From: Capronia americana | Lineage: Eukaryota; Ascomycota; Eurotiomycetes; Chaetothyriales; Herpotrichiellaceae | Direction of reading: 5' to 3' | Length of the DNA: 64,000 nucleotides | Assembly (NCBI GenBank): GCA_016110215.1 | Contig: JADWQD010000001.1 | Coordinates: 1-64,000 of the forward strand | Shown: one piece after another, positions 1 to 10,200 of the stretch | Layout of the letters: every line of letters starts with the position of its first letter | How positions within the stretch are numbered: position 1 is the stretch's first letter | Translations under genes and position numbers: made by a program | Notes under the pieces: generated by a model | What the model saw: only the letters and a program-made list of their open reading frames with translations | Databases searched by the model: none | Told to the model about the DNA's origin: nothing

Positions 1-828
1 GGCTTTCAGCATCGAATATGCACCTGGCTTGAGATCTGGGCGGAGGTCTTTCCCCAGCGCAAATCGGTCTCCGATCGAACGATATTAAGGGCTTTTCATG
101 ATCGAGGCTATTACAAGTGTATTGCCTGTCAGAAGCCCTATCTGACAGAGCAATCGCTCTTACAACGACGTGAATATCTTAAGGCTAGGCGCTTCTGGAC
201 CCTCGAGCAATGGCGGCGAGTTCGATTCTCAGATGAATGCCATTTTGGGCGCGGACCCCAGCGCAAAATGCGTATTATTCGAAAGCAAGGCCAGCGGTAC
301 CACCAGGACTGTATTCAGAAGACGTTCAATGAGAAGACGGTGCAATATAAGAACGAGAAGCGCTGGCATATATGGGCTGCTGTTGGCTATAACTTCAAGT
401 CACCTGTGGTCTTCTATGAGACAGGCAACTTGAATGGTAAGATGACAGGCCGTGTATATATAAATACAGTCCTCTCAGAGGTGCAGCAATGGATTGAGCG
501 TGGCGATAGCTTCATTCTTGAAGAGGACCGCGACACAGGCCATGGTATTAGCGTAAACAGCGCTGTTTACCAGTTCAAAGAGAGGATCGGACTCGAATAC
601 TTCTTCAACGCCTCTGGTTCACCAGATTTGGCACCGATTGAGAATATCTGGCGCGCGCAAAAGCAGAAGATTAAGGCATTCGATCACTTCGACGATGATA
701 CCCTCGTTGCAGCTATTAAACGGGCATGGGACGAGATACCGCAAGCAACTATTAATGCATATATCGACTCGATGGTCAGGCGGATGGATAGTCTAGCACG
801 GCGCGAAGGCGATGTAACCGAGTTCTGA
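1..828 (+). mobile_element. Tc1/mariner-type transposase, 5' end outside window
   Basis: Frame +1 is open from the first base to the stop at 826-828, giving 275 residues with no internal stop, so the start lies left of the window. The visible catalytic residues are D78 in FSDECHF, D176 in LEEDRDTGHG and E214 in SPDLAPIENIW. That leaves 37 residues between the second and third, a DD37E-like spacing by my count. The family cuts and pastes DNA at TA dinucleotides. The frame is uninterrupted, so the copy may be young or selected, but the DNA-binding N-terminus and left terminal repeat cannot be seen. Family assignment is firm; the subfamily is inference. Confidence 0.88.
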
Positions 829-1406
829 GAGGACAGCTTCATATATATTAATGCCTGTTTGCAGCTGCAATCTCACGGTATGAACAGCAGCATAAATGGC
901 GCCAAAATAACCAAGTTGTTGGTGTGCAGTTGCGCAATGCATATTTGCGCATTTTTACAAAAATAAGGTGTGCCACTTATTTTGTCACCTGGCTCGCTGG
1001 TTGCCTCAGTTGCATTCGGTATCTATCGTCATTTGAAGCCGATTCAGATCTCTGCAATCACTGTTCGCTTAACATCCGCCACCCAGCTCTCAGCCTCATT
1101 GAGCTTTCCGAACGGAATCGCACAATGTCCCATCTTCAATGTTCCGCATACCCTGGCGTTGAATTGGAACGATCGGAGACGACTGAGAACAAAGAGACAG
1201 GGAATGATCTCATTATGAAATGATCTCATTATGAAGTCAAAAGAGGATAGAGGAAGTGCACTGAATGTTTGCAGAGTTTGTGTTACTAAACGAAACGCCC
1301 GGCTACGGAGGATATCGATAAAACCTGAAAGTGCTAAAAGTCATAACCTTGTTCCCACCAGACCAAGAGGACTATGAGCGTTCCCGACCCAATTCTTTGG
1401 CAAATC
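829..1406. other. Transposon 3' flank and intergenic DNA
   Basis: This stretch follows the transposase stop. It holds two short inverted repeats, at 931-951 (TGCGCAA arms) and 960-983 (AAAATAAG arms), that probably belong to the element's right end. The remainder to the WW-domain gene shows no convincing gene. An exact TA-flanked terminus could not be fixed without the left end. Confidence 0.4.
931..983. repeat. Paired short inverted repeats, likely subterminal to the transposon
   Basis: TGCGCAA at 931-937 is mirrored by TTGCGCA at 945-951 around a 7-base spacer. AAAATAAG at 960-967 is mirrored by CTTATTTT at 976-983 around 8 bases. Lying about 100-150 bp past the transposase stop, they fit a right terminal or subterminal repeat, but that role is inferred from position alone. 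Confidence 0.4.
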
Positions 1407-2276
1407 TTAGAACAGCAATCCACCGAGCAGCAGCCCACCAAGCAACCCACCGGCAATTGGTAGTCCATATCCGCCACCAGGATAGGCGCCGTAGGGACGA
1501 TTGTAAGGATAGCCAGGGCGGATGAAGCGAGCGTTGGGATCAGCATAGGCTCCACTGGCATATGGATTGACCCCATAACCTTGTGGTCCGTACCCGCCAT
1601 ATCCGTAGCCCGCGCCCCCAGGAGGTTCAATATAAATGTTCTTGCCATCTCGATCCTTGGCAAAGAACTGCGGCTGGCCAGTTATCTGCGCTTGTTGCAT
1701 TGACCGTCTGAGTTTCATGTGTGCTTCGTAGTATTGTCTCTCTTCCTCGGCTCTTCGAGCGCGGTCACGGACTCGTTCGTCGTGTGTCGAACCTGTCACC
1801 TTGTCCTTCAGTTTTTCACCGAAGCTCTTCTTCTGTGTAGCCGGTTCCTTTGAGCCCGCCGGCCTTGCGGGCAACTCTGGTGGGAAGTGCTCCTCTTCAG
1901 AATGATCCACCGAATGTGATGGTGAATGGTCCGCGCGCCGCCTTAGCTTGTCCTCCTCTTCCTGTAACCTTTCACGCTCTTCGCTGCTAAGACTCTTGAC
2001 TACGTCGGGGATGTCGAGGGGATGCTCCCAGTATGACTTCGGCGGGTCCTCGCGTATGTTGACGAAAAACTGGTGGTTTTCCTTAGGGTCGTATTGCCTT
2101 ACCCAGCCTTCAGGAAGCGGTCTCTGTAGGTCTTCCATGGACCTACGTGCTTGCGCCGGGATTCCATTCTTCGATGACGGTACTTCGAGATGTGATGATG
2201 CTTGCGGTTTGGCAGATGTTGTTGAGGAGCCCGTAGCCTGGTCATAGGATGGCGGGGCTTCTGTAGGTACCGACAT
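1407..2276 (-). CDS. WW-domain protein with Gly/Tyr-rich C-terminus
   Basis: Single exon, 289 residues. Residues 54-87 form a WW domain with both signature tryptophans (W58 in LPEGWVRQYD and W83 in SYWEHPL), which binds proline-rich ligands. A PPSY motif at residues 8-11 is itself a WW or Rsp5-type ligand, so self-association or ubiquitin-ligase recruitment is possible. The middle (about 95-200) is charged and probably helical. The C-terminal 70 residues are Gly/Tyr/Pro-rich and end in a strongly hydrophobic GGLLGGLLLGGLLF tail that could insert in a membrane. The start is the first ATG of the frame, directly before the PPSY segment. Exact function is unknown. Confidence 0.85.
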   Translation of the reverse strand: MSVPTEAPPSYDQATGSSTTSAKPQASSHLEVPSSKNGIPAQARRSMEDLQRPLPEGWVRQYDPKENHQFFVNIREDPPKSYWEHPLDIPDVVKSLSSEERERLQEEEDKLRRRADHSPSHSVDHSEEEHFPPELPARPAGSKEPATQKKSFGEKLKDKVTGSTHDERVRDRARRAEEERQYYEAHMKLRRSMQQAQITGQPQFFAKDRDGKNIYIEPPGGAGYGYGGYGPQGYGVNPYASGAYADPNARFIRPGYPYNRPYGAYPGGGYGLPIAGGLLGGLLLGGLLF

Positions 2277-4161
2277 GGTGATCGTGCTGGGACGTAGGGA
2301 TGATAGATGTTGATCGAATGCGAGGAGAAGTAGATATAAGCTTCTGTCCCCTGCTGCCTGCAGAAAGTGAGAGACAGGTTGAGAAAGAGGTGAGCGAGGG
2401 GTGAGAGAAATGCAAATGCTGTGAGGCTGTGCAGGGCTGTGAGAGTCAGTGACGCAAATCGCAACCTTCTCGGAATAATCGGCAGCCGCTAAGCCACGGC
2501 TTCACAGCCAATCATCGGCGTAGAAAGAGTCAATGTGGCGACCTCGCATGCCCCACTGATCCCACTTGGGCTTCAACATGCGACCCCAAATCCGACGTCA
2601 AGTTGCTCAGTGCTCTCCTGCCATTTCTCATTCTCTCATGGACTATAATGTCAATATCCAAATGCCTCGATGGTTTCTAGCAAGATCACATCAAGTGATG
2701 ATATGTCGCGGACTGTCCTCTCCGCACCCGCCAGCTTTCAGAGGCGAAGAAGAGCAATGGGACATGAGAATTCTATTAATGAGTACATCGGTGACGGGGA
2801 GAATGATGTCTAGGTGCATGCTTCTGTCTGGGCTGAACGAGATTGGAATCGACCGTTTTTCAACCCGCGACTCAAGGGGCTTCTGATTTCATTCGCAGGG
2901 GCCCGTGATACTCTCATAAAAAGACTGATTGCTAACTTTGAACGCACCAATGTCTCCAGCTACCAAGATGGCGGGCTGACACGAGAGCAGGATCGTGAAT
3001 CTTGTCGAAGGGGAATGCCACCTGCAACGCCAAAGAGAGTTGAAGCCGCTATCCCTCAACATTGCCGGATTCTGTTCGATCATGTTTGAGATGGATGCCA
3101 TTTACTGCCATTTCTGAATTTCGTTGGTGCTTTGAAGTGCTCATGCAGACACGACTTGAGTATTTTTTACATGTCAGGGGGAGTTTCCTACGAATGTCTT
3201 GCTCACCCCCTATTTCAAGCGAACCATCAAACCCCGACATTTCACTTCAGCATGAATTCCTCCGACTGTCAACTTGCGCGAACCTCAACTGTTCTTGACG
3301 GTGATCCGCGAGTCAAAACGCACCACGCTCCACATTGTACATGTAATTGAGGAAGGACTGATATCCTAGACCCGTCACTTCGATGTCACCTAGATAGGTC
3401 CGTGTAATGCTACTAACTGTAGTCAAATCCACTTACCTAGACATCATCTATCCGAATTCAATCTGACCAGATCTGACCAGATCTGATGTAGCACTTTCGC
3501 CAAACTGCGATGCACCCAACACCTAGGTTATATTGTCGTATTTCCGGGAAAGTACTACGTATACCTAGTATTTATAGCTAGACCAGGGGACTACTACGGG
3601 CACGGGCCTAAGTTGCCGTAATGACGAGTTGAGTAACTGCCCGTCGCCCATAGTATCGTCGTAGTTAGGCGGCGGGGGGTCACAACTGATTGATACCGAT
3701 ATATAGATAACCCAGTCCTAATGCAGGCTACGGATATGTATCCTTTGATCACAGCGATGGTGACATACTTACCAAACCATAGGAACTGTCTGTCGAGATT
3801 GATGGGCGCAAGTCATACGGCTCGATGCGCACGAATCACTTTCCCCATGTGTGTGGCCCTAGACGGTTAGGATATTAGCCATCCCTTCGACCATGCTTTT
3901 CAAGATCGTCAACGGGAAGAAACGTCAAGAGCTCGAGGATATTGGCGATCTGATCAAGCCGGATGTGATGTATCTCGTTTTGGGCTTGTCACGCGACTGG
4001 GCCGTGTGAAGCAGGAAGGCAATGCCGCCATTATGAGAACCACCGCAACAGACCGGCAGCGAAGCATCATAGGAATCGAAAAGGCGAGGCCGTGTCTCTG
4101 CATTGTTTATTCATGGCCGCTACTCTCGAGACGGACGATTGCACAAAGACTACCTTGACTA
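2277..4161. other. 1.9-kb intergenic region with short repeats
   Basis: No firm gene. It holds the WW gene's promoter, a 10-bp tandem repeat at 3461-3486, several ACCTAGGT-like palindromes (3388-3399, 3521-3528, 3561-3570), and a short coding-looking plus-strand frame at 3893-4009 discussed under findings. The right end should include the 3' untranslated region of the reductase gene. Confidence 0.5.
3461..3486. repeat. 10-bp tandem repeat, 2.6 copies
   Basis: The unit ATCTGACCAG occurs twice in a row followed by ATCTGA. No coding context; probably replication slippage. Confidence 0.8.
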
Positions 4162-6522
4162 CTACCTCGCATCTGTCGGGGATGCTGACTTCTCGCCATC
4201 TTCGTCAAGCAGGATCCTCCACAACCGTCCACCCTGCCCGTCATGCCCGCCCCGGAACTCTTGCCCCACGATATTCACCAGCACGACGTCCGCTCTGGCA
4301 CGATCGAGGAATGCCGCTTCTTCGGAACCCCGAGGGAAGCAGCGTTTCCATTCACTCCAGATGGCGTAGGCCTCTTGGGCCCATGCGCGGAACGACTCGG
4401 CTTCAATGATGGTCGGGGTGAGGATTTCGCGGCTGGGGAACACGCCCCACGTCACGGCATTCACGGTGTTCACATCCGAGGCGACGCTGGCATCCACGGT
4501 AGAGGTTGGATTCGTGGTGGCTGTTCCCGCTGCGTCGGTCTTGCTGACGCCGTTCGTCGTCACCGCGGCGTGCCGCGCACTCTCAAACACGCCCTGCGCA
4601 TCTGTCTTCATCCAGCTAAGGACCTCGCTGCCGTAGCTCCGGAGCCGGTCTTTCAGCCGTGTTTCCCACTCGTCACGACTGCAGAAGAACTCCACGAAGG
4701 CCTTCTGGAATACAAATCCTTCGCCTGGTGGTCCCCAACCGAATATCGGATGAGACGAAGGTGCGCCATCCACGGCCGGCTGAGATGCTAGAGTCCAGTA
4801 GTTTTGCTTTGATATCAGAGAGAGCAGTTCCGACCTGATTACATCGGTCTCTGCTCTCAACGCTCCTGACGAGTCCTTGCTTGACGCCGTGCCGTCACTA
4901 CCGCTGGGGTCGATGTCGTCGCTCCACGGCACACCCACCAGATTACCGGATACGTGCTGTCTGAATATCGCCGTCACGTCCCCCAGTGACTTCGGATAGC
5001 CCCATAACTTCCTCGCCATCAGAGGACTGACCTTCAGACTCGGTCCGTAGCCGTCAATCTCCCCGAAAGCTGGCGAATGACTAGGGCCAAATCGACCGTT
5101 CGGATAGTCGTCCCATGTGGCTTCCCTCCCCAAAGAACCCTGACCCTCAGATATGAGGAGATGATGCCGTCTCGTAGGTGACGACGCAGGGATGCCGGTT
5201 CCTCGATCTCTTGCAGAGTGCTGCGCCGTAAGGTTCGAGCTTCGACGGGGAGGTGGGTCAACATCTCCCTCTGGCCGAGGTTGTGCGGGTGAGCCGGACA
5301 GTTCATCCAGTATTACGCGGTTGTGAGGTTGTGCGTTGATCGAACTCTTCCGCCGTCTGGAGAAAGCAGATACTTGTGTCTGACGTGCATCTTGATCTGC
5401 TTGGCCCTTCATCGTAATGGCGGAACCGTCTCGTTTATCATCATCGACCACGGCGTCCGAATCTGAGGATGAATCTCCGTCTCTATCTTCAGTGCTGCCC
5501 TCCGAACTCACAGGTGGGATCAAGCCTGTCCTCTCGAGAATAAACGCCACACTCTTTTCCAGATTCAAGGTGTAGAAGTGGAAACCCCTCGGCACACCAC
5601 CGGGCTGTGGCAGGGTTTTCATCTGCTCCACCAGCTCGCTGAGGACGTCCACGCCAACCTTCTTGACAGCCTCATCATCTGACTTCACCGCCTCGATTCG
5701 TTTCGAGATGTCCTCGGGTAGTCTCGCATGACTCAGCTTCGTGATTCGCTTGATGATCTGGTAGGACTGGATCGGCATGAGGCCTGGAATGATCGGGATC
5801 TTCTCGAATAGCCTCTTGCCCCCCTGGTCTGCGTAGTTTCTCAGACGGTCCTCATATTTCCGATACGCGTCGATATCGTACGACAATTGCGTCATGATGA
5901 AGTCCGCGCCCGCAGAGACCTTTTCCACCAGGTACGGCAAATCGTGCTCAACGCTTTGTTTTCCCTGTTCCGGGTGACTCTCGTCGGCGTGGCCCTCCGG
6001 ATACCCAGCGACGCCAATGGCAAAGTAATCGCCATGCTTTCTTCGAATATATCGCACCAGGTCGACCGCCCAGGTGAATTCTTCGTTACTTCCCGTGCCT
6101 CCACCACCGCTTCCACCCTCGATCTCTTCCGTCGACGTCGCATCTTTGTACTCTTCCCTGGGCGGATCGCCTCTCAAAGCCAGGATATTTCTGATCCCGA
6201 TCTCCTTTGCGGCTTCCAGCGCCTCGTCCACCATGTCTTTCTTCATGTTGGTACACGTCAAGTGAAGGACAGTGGTCAGTCCCAGTTGTCTCTGACACAG
6301 CTCTGCCAGCTCCAGCGACTTGGTGGCTGTCGAGCCGCCAGCGCCCCAAGTTACTGTGACGAACAAGGGACGTAGAGCAGTGGCCATCCGGGCCAGGCGA
6401 GATTGGAGGTTCGAGAAGCCAGAGGACGTCTTGGGAGGGAAGAATTCGAGAGAGAAGTAGTGGGAGGACGGATCGAGGGCAGAGAAGAGAGTGGGAAGCC
6501 GGTCATCGTGCCCAGATGCCAT
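4162..6522 (-). CDS. MET12: Methylenetetrahydrofolate reductase, MET12-type paralogue
   Basis: Single exon, 786 residues. The N-terminal half (about 20-340) is the TIM-barrel catalytic domain that reduces 5,10-methylene- to 5-methyl-tetrahydrofolate with FAD, feeding methionine synthesis. It shows SLEFFPPKTSSGF, VTWGAGGSTATKSLELA, HLTCTNM and LALRGDPPREEY. The C-terminal part carries the eukaryotic regulatory domain (FGPSHSPAFGE, KLWGYPKSLGDV, HPIFGWGP). A 180-residue low-complexity insert joins them, which makes the protein longer than the roughly 600-660 residues usual in yeasts. The SLEFFPPKT and LRPLFVTVTWGAGG wording fits the MET12/S. pombe met11 branch rather than MET13; that subtype call is from memory. 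Start: first ATG, about 20 residues before the barrel. Confidence 0.93.
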   Translation of the reverse strand: MASGHDDRLPTLFSALDPSSHYFSLEFFPPKTSSGFSNLQSRLARMATALRPLFVTVTWGAGGSTATKSLELAELCQRQLGLTTVLHLTCTNMKKDMVDEALEAAKEIGIRNILALRGDPPREEYKDATSTEEIEGGSGGGGTGSNEEFTWAVDLVRYIRRKHGDYFAIGVAGYPEGHADESHPEQGKQSVEHDLPYLVEKVSAGADFIMTQLSYDIDAYRKYEDRLRNYADQGGKRLFEKIPIIPGLMPIQSYQIIKRITKLSHARLPEDISKRIEAVKSDDEAVKKVGVDVLSELVEQMKTLPQPGGVPRGFHFYTLNLEKSVAFILERTGLIPPVSSEGSTEDRDGDSSSDSDAVVDDDKRDGSAITMKGQADQDARQTQVSAFSRRRKSSINAQPHNRVILDELSGSPAQPRPEGDVDPPPRRSSNLTAQHSARDRGTGIPASSPTRRHHLLISEGQGSLGREATWDDYPNGRFGPSHSPAFGEIDGYGPSLKVSPLMARKLWGYPKSLGDVTAIFRQHVSGNLVGVPWSDDIDPSGSDGTASSKDSSGALRAETDVIRSELLSLISKQNYWTLASQPAVDGAPSSHPIFGWGPPGEGFVFQKAFVEFFCSRDEWETRLKDRLRSYGSEVLSWMKTDAQGVFESARHAAVTTNGVSKTDAAGTATTNPTSTVDASVASDVNTVNAVTWGVFPSREILTPTIIEAESFRAWAQEAYAIWSEWKRCFPRGSEEAAFLDRARADVVLVNIVGQEFRGGHDGQGGRLWRILLDEDGEKSASPTDAR

Positions 6523-7297
6523 GGTGTTGTGTTGGTGGACTGGAAAGCCAACTTGAACTCACGATATGGACGTTTCGAAGGAGGAATTCAAGTTGGCTGT
6601 CGTGTGCCACTGTCACCGGCGTCTGTTTTAGCTACGGTGCGGGAATGAAGCTCGAAAACACTTCATTGAGGACTTATTCGAAGCTTCTTGTCGTCAACCA
6701 CGCGGGACAGGCTGTCGTTCCCAGTGCTGGAGGCTCGACGGTTGTCGCGTTTCCACTCCTAGAACAGTCAAAATTACCCCGCGAGAACTTTTTAGCAGCC
6801 TCGCAATGTTCAATGACGCGAACTGCCGGGGGTCAACGCGCTAACTAACTACGGTAAGGCGGTGAGGCACGCACGGCAATTCATCAACTGCCGAGCTGCT
6901 GAATAGCCCGCCGTAGCTTCACGTGGCACGTCATGTGATGCTGGTAGAGACGGCGACGATGTGAGAAAGGTGAGAAAGATAGTTGTAGCAATCCACACTA
7001 CTTGTCCCAGATCGCCCACAAGCCTGCCTGCGCAGCCTCCGCCATATTCTAGCTACCATGCGGTCTTGATTCGAAGAGTAGACCTCCATCCACATACAGA
7101 TGTCTTTTTTGCGCCGCCATGAGGGTTGATATCCATACAAAAGCCATCCCGAAAATACAAAGCTCCCCCTGAGCATTGCCGATTCGCGCTCTGAGTCGTC
7201 AAAGCCAGCAACTCCTTTTCATGACGGTCAAAGAGGACAGTTCCAGCACAAGGGTATCGATATTTCAACAAAACGCCAGGCCGGTTCCGAGCCCCCA
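6523..7297. other. Intergenic: reductase promoter and KDM5 3' region
   Basis: 775 bp between two minus-strand genes. It must hold the reductase promoter on the left and the demethylase 3' untranslated region on the right. I see no gene or notable repeat. Confidence 0.6.
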
Positions 7298-10200
7298 CTA
7301 AGTCTGCTCATCCCCGTTGATAAAGTCGTCAAAGTGTTTGGATACGTTATCTCCATCCTCCGGCTCCGCATTGTCGTTGGCCGAGTCATGACTGGCACTT
7401 CGAATCATGTCCAGCGCCTCACTCGCATGACTGGCTTCCTGTTCAAGACTGGGTACAGCGTCGTTATTCGCGTCTCCGTCTGGATTGGTCATGTCCATGA
7501 AGATGTTGTCGGACTCGAAAACCGGCGGAGACGCGTCCCTGGTAGAGTCGGCTACACTCTCAGATGCATTGGCGAGTCCATTTCGGAGGTCATCCTCCGC
7601 GTCAAGACCCAACCCAGCATTTGGTCGGAATAGAGGAAACGATGGGTCATGGTTTCGTCCTCCTGCATTGTCTCCACCGAAAGTGGGCATCATTGGATCC
7701 CTCAGCCCATCTTGCGGAGGATCCCTGGTCGGGCTGAACAAGGAGGGCGAGTTGGGTGAGAATGGAGAAGGTCGGTGGTCTGCGTAAGGTGTCTCGGACA
7801 TAAAGCCAGCCTCATAGGTCCTGCTGGGTCCTGCATTTTCAGTTGATTCTTGTCTCTGCATTGCAGAAGAGCCTTCGGCATTGCCACTCTGCCCGGGACT
7901 GGCAGCAGAACCAGGTGCCGATGGCGACTGAGTTGATGGCTTAGGCAGGAGAGGTCCCGTAACAAACGACTCTTGAGTTTTTCTGCGCACATACGTTTTG
8001 GTCCTTAGGTGAGGAGGCAGGTCTTCAGGTTTTTCGACGCCCAGCTCCTTCATCAGTTTTTGTTGCTTTGTGGGGCGCGGCTTTCTTGTCGACAAGCTCT
8101 GATCCAGAATTGGCGGCGGCTCGGGGGCAATGGGCTGCCATCTGTGCAGCTCTTGCCTGAAAACGTTGGTTTCATAGGCGAGCAGTACCTCGGCTCCCTC
8201 AATCTTTCGCAGGTAGAAGAGCATTTCCGGCATTTCCTCGATGGTCCTGCACAGTTGGTTGCCGCTGGTATACTGCATGAGGAATTCACGGAACGCCTGG
8301 GCTTTGTCAATAATGCGTTTCAATAGCTCTTCCTCCTCGGGTTGGAATGGCAGATCTTGGATTTCATCTTGCCAGGATTGGAGGTCTTCCAGCTTCGGCC
8401 GCGCCGCGTCTCGAGGTATCTTGACCCGCCAGTCACAGATGGGGCAGGTGAATGTCTCGCACTCCTTCACTTTGCCTCTGGCGAGCTTCAGACATTTGGC
8501 GTGGTACCTGTAACAAATCAGCAAAGAGCCGGCCGTGTCAAAAAATTTCGCTCACCAGTCGTGACAGATCTCGCACTCAATCATGAGTCCGGCCTCTGGC
8601 TGTCTACAGATACAAAAGACGGGTTTCTCCTCGTCACCAAGAGCGCCCTTCTCTTGTCCGTCAGTCGGTGTGGCTTCTCGCGATGCAGGCTCAACCGGGG
8701 GTCTGAACGTATCGTTGAGATCGAAGCAGAAGCCATTCTTCTCCTCCACGAACTTCATGTGCTGTTCAAGAATGTGAAGTGGTGCGTTGGCCTTGCCGAA
8801 CAGCTTCTTGCCCTTCCTCATCCAGTCTTCGTGGCGTCTCAGTTCTTTCTCTAGGTCGGCAGCACCGTGAGGTTTACCATTGAGGTCTTCCAAGCTCTTA
8901 ACAACATCTCGAACGTGAGCGTACATGGGACGCTTGCGGAAATCCGGATCGTGACTCCGTTCAACCAGGGTGATGATCTGGCGCTTGGCTTCGCGGTTCT
9001 TGGCAAGGATAGCATCCATCTGCTCCAAGGTGTCCTTGTTGACAGGGAAGGCCTGAGTCTGGGTCTGGGCATGTAGCGATTCCAGCTGAGGATAGTGAAC
9101 GTCCTCGGCCCCCATAACTTCCCTGGCCTTGATCTCCCAAAATTCGCCTTGCCTAACCACTTCAGTGAGGAAGAGGACTTCAGGCATCTGTGGCGCCGTC
9201 TCGAGCTCGCCAGCACGCTTCAGAAGTTCTTTGCATTCGTCGAGAGTCTTGGACTGCACCTCCTTCTGGACCTGGCGGACTTCTTCGAGCCAATGTGTCC
9301 GTGCGTGGACTTGTTCCAGGCTGGTCAGTTCAGGCATGGCGGCCATAAAGCCGCGACCTTCGTCAAGTATAGTCTCCAGCTCCTCGGCTGTGGGATTGTT
9401 CAAGCCACTCAAGATGAGCTTTACGGTGGCTCGCCACTCGTCGATCATCGTCACCTTTTCTTTCAGGTTCTCAAGCTGGGGTGCGCTGAAGCCGAGTTGG
9501 TCGCCATCCTCGATCAGCGCCTTCATACGTTCCAATGTCAATTGTGGCTCAGTGTCCTTCTCATCTGCTTTGCCGGTCCGGAGCGAAGAACGGCGCCATG
9601 CCTTCTCATTCTTGCGCCGATTCTGTTGCTTTCGTGTGAGGTACAGGTTCGCTTCATCAACCCACTGATCGCACTTCTTAACAAAGTCGGCCAGATCGTC
9701 CAGGCCCTTTAGAGGATATGGTATCTTCTCACCTTCACTCAGAAGTGTATGCATTGTCTTCAGCGCAGGTCGGGCATCGTCGGCTAAAAGTGCATCAAAC
9801 TTCGCTTCCCAGGCCTCGGGCACATTGGCTTTATCCACCACTTTCTGCACAATGCTGCCCAGCTCGTGGTTAGTATACCGCAAGAGGAGACTGTGATTCG
9901 TCCCTCTCAGACGCTCCTCTGGGGTGTCTGCGCAGCATTCGGCGACTTCGGGGTGGAGTAAGCACGTAACCTTGCCACTACGGTGGCATCGGAATTGCGA
10001 GAGATATGAGAATGCTTTGCAATGACAGCACTGGTACTCTTCCTCCTCAAGCTCGGTATTCTCAATCTTGATGATCAAGCCGCAAGCCTCGGAGGGTTGT
10101 TCGGCCAGGGTGTCGAACGTGCAGTCGTCATGTGGAGAGTGCCGCTTGTGCATGGCCACGAAATTCTCACGTTCCGCCAACTCGCGATTTCGTGTTCGTT

